From the NCBI RefSeq assembly GCF_000003605.2, contig NW_003134348.1, positions 104,757 through 168,756 on the forward strand: a stretch of 64,000 nucleotides of DNA, in the 5' to 3' direction. The notes under the pieces are model-generated. The model did not search any database. It was given only the letters and a program-made list of their open reading frames with translations, and was not told the origin of the DNA. The translations under genes and the position numbers were made by a program. Positions 47,501-59,500 of this stretch are shown here, piece after piece. The DNA is from Saccoglossus kowalevskii. Its lineage: Eukaryota > Hemichordata > Enteropneusta > Harrimaniidae. Position 1 is the first letter of the stretch. Every line of letters begins with the position of its first letter.

Positions 47501-50500
47501 AATTTTAAATTATTCCATTTCCTACAAAGAAAAACAGTAACATTACTTGTAAGAATTAATGAATTTTAAATTATTCCATAAGAAAATGTCACTACAATGA
47601 ATGATAATAAAATATAATAAATAAAATATGAATATTAATACTTACTCTTGCTGTGTTGACAGATTCTTTTTTCTCTGTATCATTGGCACCTTTTCCAACC
47701 CAGATGAATATCTATTTGGAAAAAAAAAAGATTGATAAACAATAATGTTGTTGACATTTTGAAAGCCGGGCTTGATGCCAAGACAAAAACGCTTGTATAG
47801 CCTCATCATCATACTCATTCATATACATTTAAAGATAATGTCTTACTTCATCCCAGGTATCCAAAAGCATGACATCATCTTCAATCAGATCTTCTTGGGT
47901 AAAATCAAAAACCTCTTCAACACGGAAGCCACCAGATGCGTTGGAACATTGGAATAGACGAGGTGGGCGATCAGTATCAGACTCCTAAAATTTAGAGAAA
48001 AAAAAAATTAATAAATTGATGGTTATAATCATTATTCTTAAAATGTAGGTTACAAAGAAATGGGCTCTTACACTGGCAGTCAGTCTAGATCAGAAATAAT
48101 ATTTTTTTCATCAACACAGAACATCCCTCCATCCCTTAGAAATGATGAAAATGGTTGCAATATAAAAACTAAGCTCAGAAGAAGACAAACAAAATAAATA
48201 AATAAAATGACTGTGTGTGTAGCTGTTATATTGCTAGCTCGATATAAACTGGTTATTGCTTCCTATAATATATTCAAATTTATTCTGAATTGATCAATTA
48301 TTTTTTTCCAGAATTATTTCTTTAATTTTGTTTGACAAAATTTACAAATCATTCCATTACAAATCATTGCTCTGTATGTGATTCCCCCTTTTTTAGACTG
48401 TTGACATTAAGTATATATTTACTCTTTTGTCCAGGGCTCTTTCATGTTTGGAAATCAATACATGACAACGATATAATATTTTGAACTACTAAAAGCCAGT
48501 TGATTCATGTGGTTGTACACACAGTTATTAGGTACAGAACATGTTGCTTCCAGTTGCTGTGAACATTTTTTCCTTAATATGACCATAATCTCTAACACTG
48601 CAAAAGTTTAAGCCCCTCTCTGGGATAATATCTCATGTCAGACGGCAAATTTGTGTCATTGTCCTTATCATATACAATTACTGACAATATCACATACAAA
48701 GGAATTAGAAGAATATTGTCAATGATTTGTAGCGCTTTTAAAATTTCCATATTTTTATTCATCAGAAGAAAATGTATATGTGAACACACCATAATACCCA
48801 GCTACTATAATTACTACAAATAACTATTTCTGAAATCCAACAAGTGTTTAATACCAGCACAAATGCGTTGCAAAGTAAACGTAATAATTCTTGTATAACA
48901 CACATAACAAAAGTTTCAAAATGCTTTACATACCTGCATTCTTGCAGTAGAAGCATAGGGGGCTTTTCCTCCTAGTGCAGTCCAGAATTCAGTTGGCTCT
49001 TGTCCTTCTGGTACAGTAGTGTGCTCACTGAATACAAAATAAAACCATAGATTAATTCATAATACCGGTCATTGTTAATGACATAGTCCCAGTTGGAATT
49101 ATTGATGTAAATGGATGGAAACCAAATTATAAGTCCGCTTTCGAAATTTGTTACAACAGGGACTACTGTGGAATACTTTATTTTCGCTGGAATTAATTTT
49201 CGCTGAAAAGGCTTTTTGGGCGTTCTTTGTGGAATTTATTTTCACTGATTTTTGGATGAGTTGAATGTGAAATATAGGAAAAAAAGTATATTCGCTGGAT
49301 TTTATTTTCACGGAATCATCCCTCCAGCGAAAATAGCGAAAATAAATTCCAAGCGAAAATAAAGTATTCTACACTAATACAGTTTATTCATGGTCTATGG
49401 TTTTTCCTACTTGTTGCAACCTGATATGTACTAACATATTACATCTGATTGAGATAAACTATTAATGTTAATTCCAAGAAATTTAGAGATTTAGGCAAAT
49501 TTGACATAAAAACTGGCAACATAAAAATAAATTCATAAATGTATGACGTGTCTTCATACTAAATTTGACAACAGATCTTAACAAAGTAGTACAAAGAATT
49601 ATGATACCATACCGAGATGAAACAGCTTTAGTGATCTGTTTAGCAAGTTCTCTTTCGTCACCACTGCATCCCTGCAAAACACATACAATGAAATCGAACA
49701 TAAAAACAGGACAAACAAAGGTCATAGCGTCGTAGTGGTGTCAAACATCGCGTGGGATTCGACAAACGCGAAAGTATTTTGGGGACATTTCCATGCTTAA
49801 TAATGTGCTGTCCACATTTGATGATAGGCAATTTCGATTAAGTAAGGGTATTCGGAAGCAATATACTTCTGTCGAAGATCGGCCGGTCGGTGTGAGCTAC
49901 GAAATAAGGAAATTCAAGTTCAAAATCAAATCGTTCGTCTTTCATGCATCTCGCGAGATCTCGCAATTGTACGGAAAATCAACCTATTATAGAAGCATCT
50001 GGCTCTGTATGAGACACCAATTTTTGACACCATTGACATTATGAGACTATATTTTTGCTGAGGCAGAATTATCAGTTTCTCACTGGGAGACAACTCTTTG
50101 TCCAGGACTCTCCATTTTTGCCAATCAAGGGGTCTCTGACCTGACAATTCTATAAAATTAATATGGATGGCATACTGTTACTAACCAATAAACCATCACA
50201 TGGCCTGGGTATATCAGATGGTATGCCAAAGACGTATGGATGTATTTCTACTGTATAGTTCTGTTCGTTTAAAAATCGAGCAGTAATTGTTTTGTTTTTA
50301 CGTAATATTATGTGGATAATTATTCTGATAGATAGTTATAGTAAGATAAAGCAAGTTAAATTAATTGCATTGTATAGGCTGCATTGTATATGATATTGGA
50401 TTAAACAAAGTACATCACAATCAACCATTCAGTGGATTTGCTATGTTTTGTCTTGTTTCTTAACTGTATAATTTTTAAGAATTGCAAATAATGCTACAAG

Positions 50501-53500
50501 TAGTGCATGTGTTTACACATAAATAACAGGTGAGTCTATGGTCAAAACAAGTCAAATTGTTATGATCTATCATACAATAAGGGCAACTTTTGGTTTAAGT
50601 TTGCATTTAGATAGTAGAAATGTGCAACTACTCAATAAAATACGACAACTGTGCTTACCTTTCCACACCACAAATAGATATTTTTTGGTGTCTGAGCTAC
50701 AAACACATCATTGGAATTCAATGAGGCAGCCACAGGATCCACCTAAATGTATGGTAAAATAATTCAAATACATTAATTGTACAACAGAACATTAAGCAAT
50801 TTCATAAAGCTATTCAGTAATTTCAAAATTTGGCTCAACATTTTCAATACCCCATCACTGGCATAGTGCATGTAGGATATTGGTTGAAGTGCGCCCTCAA
50901 AGATGATATGACACATCAGCAATACAGTTTTTCGTGATACAACTCGTTACACTTATTTCCTGACATGAAAATTATACCCTAATGGAGAAATCTTAAAAAA
51001 CATCTTACAACAGCAGAATTTGATATTTTCACGTTTTTTAAACAAATAAGTGTGTAATGAAGGAAATCATAGTCCACAAGTTGAGTTTACAAATTCAGAA
51101 CCTCTTACAGGCACGTACAATCTTTATAACTCTTCCCAGCAGTCAAAGCTAACCCAAGTCGATTTTGGAGATTCCATTTTGATTCAAAATTCCTACAAAG
51201 TCTGTTCTGTCAGGGCACACTGGGCCCTGGGTTTGAAATCAATTTTGGATTTTACAATCTAGTGACAGAGAACAGAAATAAGGAAATTACATTGAAATTT
51301 AGTGCCAGCTAGTCAAATTCTGAGTCAGATGTATCTAAATCGGGCCAAACTTCAGCATTGTGCATATATTCACATGCGACTACTATTCCAGTCCACAAAT
51401 AAATGCAGCACATCACAAGAATAACTTTGTTTAACAGATACATAAAAACATAAACTCTTATTGGAAACTAGACTTGGTTCTACTAATTCTGTGACCTTGT
51501 GCATGAAGAACACACCAACTACCCATAAATCAACTCCAGAGATTTACTCAGACTGAATCAAAAACTACTAAAGTGAACTCACCTCGTAGGCTTTAGTACA
51601 CAGTTCACTGGTACCACGTACTTGGAACATTCTGACACCTCCCTGGTATGACTTGTCTTTCTGACTAGTATTAGTGAATGAACTTGCCTTGCCTCCCTAA
51701 AATGTCAAACAAGCATGGCAAAAAAAGTGATTTTAATTATAACTCATTTCACAATATGCGAAATTTTCTACAATGGCTGGACAAGATTTCAACTATATTA
51801 TTTTTGTGATTTTTCTTCCTGAATATTTTCTACTCCTACCATAAATTGCATCTGTATGTTGTACTCCCTACATTTTTTGTATAAACCACATTCATAACAG
51901 TTTAATTCCAAAGTAATAATTAGTTTTGATGTCATAATTGATGATACAAACTACAAATTTCGTACATCAGAAATTTGCATTGTCGTATATAGTTCATAAC
52001 TGTATAAATCATAATAATAAGTTAGGCAAGAGGAATTATTTACCGATATTAGCATTGTAAAGCAACTTGGCATAGATAGAGCCAATCTCACCAGTAAAGT
52101 TATTAAATACACATAGTGCAAGCAATGATTTTGGAAACATTCTTTAAAAAGTCAATCTGCTAATTTGCTAAGAGTTTTTAAATGATGCAACTTGGAAATA
52201 TATACTACAAATTATGGCATGGTTATTAAATATAGAACAATCGAAATAAATGTTTTTAAAATGCACATTGAAGGGACAGTATCATCAAAACTACACATGG
52301 ACATATTTGTTACGCTATTATTGTCACCACACAATTTATTCAAAAGAAATACTAGTACCCTGGTAAATTTTTTACTACTACTATAACAATCTTCCTATGA
52401 TATACTCTAATTGCTCTAATAGTAGCACATGCATATGTATAAATAACAGACGCATCATTTTAATGATAAATGTTTGAATTTTGTTAATTTTCATACTTAG
52501 TTTGCTAGTTGATAAGCAAATACAGATACCTAGTATTGGTTGTAATTCTTGTTGTATGGGACTCGCACCACATGCAGATGCAGATAAGATGATACTGACC
52601 CATTCACATTTTTTTTATGAATTTCAAAACAATCTGGTAAACCAAAACGAGGAAAGAACAACTACATCCACAAATATGATACTTTTATCAATAGAAAGAC
52701 TGGGTTATTCTGAAGAAATCATTGAAAAATCATATCAATCACAAAACCGTAAATTAAACGAAAATGAATTTTTAATATAAAGTGTAGCCTTGCAGTCATA
52801 TATTTCTATTTCGTGGATTAATTCGAAACATTGTAATTATGCTATCTATATTCATTTGCCAAGTGTCAGTAATTAGCCATGAAATCATTCTAACATTAGC
52901 TAACACAGCGAAAGCTGTCAAAGTCCAATAAGATGAACTTGAACTTTGTGGTAATATAAAACAAGAAATCCTGTATTTAGGCAGTGATACTAGTATATGA
53001 AAAACTACATAATAAAAAACATGGTATACCACTTCTAAGGATCTAGTAAAAGCCCTTTTTAACTTTTCATCCATTTTATTACAGTAAAAATGGTGAACTT
53101 TTGATTCTCAGTTCCAAAAAAATGTATATGGCTTCTAGGTACATGTATACAGCTTTGTACTGTAAATGCTAAATCAAGATTGGCATGTAAATGATTCAAT
53201 CTAAAACACCTTGAAATGATCTGATTTGCATATCAGAATTTTCATAATATATGATGAAATTAAGTGGATCCTAGAAACCCGAATTGAGAACATAGATAAA
53301 AACATAAATATGTATAAGATAAAAAGGGCTTATACCAACAGAAGAACAGTCTACCATTCATGATGTAAATAATTCTTAACTGTATATCATAAGTGTACAT
53401 GTACGATGCAATACTAATCTATTAATACATTCACTCATGCATCCCACGACATTCAGCTAACTACATCTAATTTGAGTAAATACTAGTACACTAAATACCT

Positions 53501-56500
53501 ACCCTCCTCTCCTCACAACGACAAACCGACTAACAAACAAACTAAGAAACTTGAACATCAACAATGGGGAATAGAAACAAAAACAAACTGAGCCAAGTAA
53601 CAGAACTGATATTTACAGGAAAATATAGAGCTAAATAGTGACCTAACACAAACAAAATTAAGTGTAAATTAAATTATACCAATTGAATGAATTTATGGTG
53701 CCGCAAATCAAATGGATTCAAACATGATGCTACAATATAGTGGGTGCTACCCAGAATGCATTGTGGCAAACTTTCTATATAACCAGTGCCATTTTAAGAT
53801 TCTACCAATTATTCCCAGAGATAACATGCATGGACACAGGGGTTTGATTCATGAACCAACACCATCAAGGAAACAGAGTTTGAAGTTTTGAAGTTTAGAC
53901 AGTTTTGCCCTTGCATATACACCTAAAAGGTGATCGAGATTTCATCCAGTTGCAGCCAGCAATATTGCACAGATACTATTTTTCTGGGAAAAAATGAATT
54001 TGAAAAGTAGAGTTCTTTAATTGCAGATTCATGGGATGAATTTTAATGGCAAAGTTAGATTGCTGGTAGTTAGACTGCTTGGTATATTTGAGTAGGTTGT
54101 CATGCATGTTAAACCAGGGGGAAATAAACCATTGAAGTGATGTCTACGTTGCTAGTAACTATGGCAACAGCAGGCGAGTAATGCATGACAGGCTATTGAC
54201 TGGTTGCATGCACCACACTATGACAAATTACCTTATGAATGATCAGTGTACCCCCAAAGATCGCCAACAAGTGGGGAGGCTCTTTACCCATCGCAACACG
54301 AACCTAAAGTACATAAATTAACATACAAAGATAAAAAACAAGTAGTTGTAAACACAAATTAACAATTCTCAACACCTTACCTTATGTATTATTAATTTGC
54401 CCTGAAACATTGCTAGAAAATGACTACATTCCTTGCCCATCACTTGACGAATCTATAAATACAAAGCTTGTGATTTAGTATACACAGTTGCCTGGTTACA
54501 ATTATGGTAGTCATGACAACAACAGATGATGCAAGCAATCATGAAAATGATGAAGATGTACATGAATGTTTTTCAGTTGTATACACACACAAGAGTAACA
54601 TACATGGTTACAAGTTATTCTAAATGTAATGCATTATGTAATACAATGTAACAGTAGTGTTACAATACAGCACAATATAGTGCATTATACATGCAGTTAA
54701 TTGGAAAACAATTGTTAGTGTAATGTAACAGTATAACAGTGTCATGTATTACATTGTTATGCAACATAGTACAACAGTGTAGTGTATCACATTGTGATGT
54801 AGTGTAACATAGTATCACAATGTGGTGTATCACATTGTGATGTAGTGTAACATAGTATCACAATGTGGTGTATCACGTTATGTAGTGTGACATAGTATAC
54901 ATTGTAGTGTATCACATTGTGATGTAGTGTAACATAGTATCACAATGTGGTGTATCACGTTNNNNNNNNNNNNNNNNNNNNNNNNNNNNNNNNNNNNNNN
55001 NNNNNNNNNNNNNNNNNNNNNNNNNNNNNNNNNNNNNNNNNNNNNNNNNNNNNNNNNNNNNNNNNNNNNNNNNNNNNNNNNNNNNNNNNNNNNNNNNNNN
55101 NNNNNNNNNNNNNNNNNNNNNNNNNNNNNNNNNNNNNNNNNNNNNNNNNNNNNNNNNNNNNNNNNNNNNNNNNNNNNNNNNNNNNNNNNNNNNNNNNNNN
55201 NNNNNNNNNNNNNNNNNNNNNNNNNNNNNNNNNNNNNNNNNNNNNNNNNNNNNNNNNNNNNNNNNNNNNNNNNNNNNNNNNNNNNNNNNNNNNNNNNNNN
55301 NNNNNNNNNNNNNNNNNNNNNNNNNNNNNNNNNNNNNNNNNNNNNNNNNNNNNNNNNNNNNNNNNNNNNNNNNNNNNNNNNNNNNNNNNNNNNNNNNNNN
55401 NNNNNNNNNNNNNNNNNNNNNNNNNNNNNNNNNNNNNNNNNNNNNNNNNNNNNNNNNNNNNNNNNNNNNNNNNNNNNNNNNNNNNNNNNNNNNNNNNNNN
55501 NNNNNNNNNNNNNNNNNNNNNNNNNNNNNNNNNNNNNNNNNNNNNNNNNNNNNNNNNNNNNNNNNNNNNNNNNNNNNNNNNNNNNNNNNNNNNNNNNNNN
55601 NNNNNNNNNNNNNNNNNNNNNNNNNNNNNNNNNNNNNNNNNNNNNNNNNNNNNNNNNNNNNNNNNNNNNNNNNNNNNNNNNNNNNNNNNNNNNNNNNNNN
55701 NNNNNNNNNNNNNNNNNNNNNNNNNNNNNNNNNNNNNNNNNNNNNNNNNNNNNNNNNNNNNNNNNNNNNNNNNNNNNNNNNNNNNNNNNNNNNNNNNNNN
55801 NNNNNNNNNNNNNNNNNNNNNNNNNNNNNNNNNNNNNNNNNNNNNNNNNNNNNNNNNNNNNNNNNNNNNNNNNNNNNNNNNNNNNNNNGTATCACATTGT
55901 TATGTACTGTAACATAGTATCACAATGTAGTGTATCACATTGTTATGTAGTGTGACATAGTATCACATTGTTATGTAGTGTGACATAGTATCACATTGTT
56001 ATGTAGTGTAACATAGTATCACATTGTTATGTAGTGTAACATAGTATCACATTGTTATGTAGTGTAACAGTATCACAATGTAGTGTATCACATTGTTATG
56101 TAGTGTAACATAGTATCACAATGTAGTGTATTACATTGTGATGTAGTGTAACATATAAACAGTATAGTATATCCCATTGTGATGTAGTGTAACGGGTATA
56201 ACAGTAGTGTAGTGTAACATAGTATAACAATGGAGTGCATCACATTGAAATGCTGCATAACAATGTGTAAAGTGGTATGGCGTGGTATGGCATGGTGTGG
56301 TGTGGTGTGGTGTGGTGTGGTGTGGTGTGGTGTGGTGTGGTGTGGTATGGTACATACATGTGATATTATGAGGTTATCACAAGAATAACACAAAGTATGC
56401 AATGAAGGCAGTACTGGTAATCATATCAGTCGATGCATAGCATAAGCCGTTGTGATCTCTTGTAATGCTTGATTGCATATTTACACCATTCTTGTGGTAA

Positions 56501-59500
56501 CATTATTATACATCTCAGTATTATAATTTTGTTAAAAATGTTTTGTACAGATACTTTTTGAAACAAATGCATTTCACAGATACTTTTTGAAACAAATGCT
56601 TTTCACAGATACTTTTTGAAACAAATGCATTTCACAGATACTTTTTGAAACAAATGCATTTCACAGAATGGTTAATTTTATTGTTTTTAGTGTTAGATGT
56701 ATAATAACTTGATATACAGTAATTATTACTATATTTTCCTTATAATTTTTTCCCCAACATTACTCTCAGTAAATTTTGAGTAAAAATAAAATATTCTACA
56801 GTATATACAAATTTGTGATTGAAGTTGAATGAAAAACTAATGCAATGGGAAATGAATGATAAACTGTTAATGAATGATTATTCACACGCCTGCAGAAAGA
56901 CGAGACAAGCGCCCTCTATTGTCATTTGGATCACTATAGAGGGCGCTTATTACATAAATCAAGTCAGGCAAACAATTCTACACACAAGAAAATAAACACA
57001 TGCAACACTGATTACAATTTGTCTGTACAATGATGAAAACTGTATAGAAGTATAAGGGAGAAATCTAAAATTGATAAAGGTTTGAAGCATATTAATAACT
57101 ACAATAAAAAAACTTGGTTAGATAGTCTTCTGTGTTAAATCACTTCTTGTGTTAAAGGAAATATTTCAGGTTCTCTGGTCAAAACGATAAATACCAATGT
57201 CCTTGACTGTCACAAAGGCACATCGTGTGTTTGACGCAGACGAGTCGTGTGTTTGGACGGCGAGTCGTGTGTTTGGACGGCGAGTCGTGTGTTTGGACGG
57301 CGAGTCGTGCGTTTGGACGGCGAGTCGTGCGTTTGGACGACGAGTCGTGCGTTTGGACGACGAGTCGTGCGTTTGGACGACGAGTCGTGCGTTTGGACGA
57401 CGAGTCGTGCGTTTGGACGACGAGTCGTGCGTTTGGACGACGAGTCGTGCGTTTGGACGACGAGTCGTGCGTTTGGACGACGAGTCGTGCGTTTGGACGA
57501 CGAGTCGTGCGTTTGGACGACGAGTCGTGCGTTTGGATGACGAGTCGTGTGTTTGGACGACGAGTCGTGTGTTTGGACGACGAGTCGTGTGTTTGGACGA
57601 CGAGTCGTGTGTTTGGACGACGAGTCGTGTGTTTGGACGAAAAGCCGTGTGTTTGGACGAAAAGCCGTGTGTTTGGAAAACTGGTCTCAAGTTTAGAAAT
57701 CAGACCATATTTAGACAAGTTGAATGACAAGCTGATACAAGAACTTTTTAACAAGAAAACAGACCGAATAGTATGTTAGTGAAGCACATTAAACAGAAAG
57801 ATGAAATTAAATTAAATTTTAGCAGTGAAATAACCAGAGTAACTAGCAAAAAGAAAATATCACCACTACGAGAGAATCTTGAAGAATAATATATAGCATT
57901 TACACAATTAAGTTGTACAAGCACCAATAGACGGTCATATTGAAGGGCAAGGAAGTATCAGCAGCAAAGAAGAAACTGTAAAGCAAAGAATCAGTTTGTA
58001 AATAAACAGGTAAGAGCACTATTAATGCTTAAATTTACCAGTAATTCAAGGTAAAGTAGAATAGAATAAATCATTAACAGAGATAAAGATAAAGCAGTCT
58101 GATCCACGTCATTTGATTTTAATCCATGTCAGTATTCTGATTCATGTAGTTTGTCAAATATTATGAAGAGATTTAGCTTCACGAGAAAATAAATTGTTGG
58201 AAGATTGTTAGTTATTTGCATCCCACTAGTAACCACATTAATTGGTTTACAGAATCAAGTGAAGATCCAGCTACGGGAAAATCACAATTTATGGCAAATT
58301 TAACACATCCTTCAATACAAAGCAACAAAAACTTGTTTTTTGTTGTTGAAAAAAATTGCACTTTGTCTTCTTCAGAATTTAAAAGAGCAAAACACAAAAA
58401 AACAATCCATCCAAATTTCAGGAAATCCTGCCCTAAAGGTGTGACAATCAACAATGCAGTATCTATCTTTTAAAAAAAAATAAATAGGAATATTTTTAAT
58501 GTTTCTGCCACAATTAACAATATACTAAGTAGAAAGAATATTTAACCCTTATATGGTCAAGTCAATGTGAAAATACATGGGTCTGGCAGGACAAGGCCCA
58601 ACTTTTTCACCAAATTTGTTATGCACTATTTTCTTATACTCTTCAATATTTCTGGAAGTGAATCTAATTGTGGAGCCAACAGACAAAATTTGAGTCAATT
58701 TTCAGTTTTTAAATTTTCAAAGAAATTTGGCTATTTTCGTCCTTATCTTCTGATGGAAAGTGCAGACTATAAATAGGACTATTTTGTGAATTTCAGATGA
58801 AAATATACAACTTGTGGTGAAAAAGTTAAAGCTCCAATTATTTTAGGTTTAATAAGATCAGTTGTGTTGAATATATGAAGAAATCCCTAGCTCTGAGAAT
58901 GTGTTTTAATTTGAGCCTGGAGACTGACGTTACCTGTACAGCAGCACCGTTTACTTCATCATCTAGTTGAACCGCCATGAGAGCAGAAGTTCCTTTCTCA
59001 TCAGCAGTGGAATCCAAACCCTGTTGATGTAATCAAAATCTTTCTTCAGATCAGACATGGTAATTTGAATCTAGTTTAATAGGGAGTCAAATTTTATCAG
59101 TGGGCATAAGAGGTACACCGCTATCCCTAGTATTGCTGATTACAAACAAGGCAAAAAAGATTCCAGCATTACCTCACTTCTGTTCAGACAATTTCAGGAA
59201 AAATTTAGGTTTTCTTTTATAGTAATGTACAATAGACACGTTATAAACATAGTCTCACCTGCCAATAGTAGATGATATAGTTCTCTTTATTGTTGACAAG
59301 GTAGGTATACTTGATAACATAACAATCTCCACCAAAGAACTGGCCATACAGATTCTTCTCAAGTGGCACTTTGTCAAAGTTATCAATACGCCAAATCTGT
59401 GTGAAAAATAATAAAATATTTCATAATTGGAAATCACTATTTCAGGTAAGACCAAAATCAGCTTTCTTCAGTTTTTTTTCTTTCTTCAAAGTTTCAATCA

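Noticed and set aside
54912-55955. Frames above 320 residues
   Set aside because: They consist of assembly-gap Ns.
56088-56402. [10 protein letters not shown] peptide
   Set aside because: Translation of the (TGTGG)n microsatellite.
57166-57779. Overlapping open frames of 97-191 residues on both strands with [15 protein letters not shown]-type repeats
   Set aside because: Produced by the stop-free 20-bp minisatellite. Several frames are equally open and lie in a villin intron.
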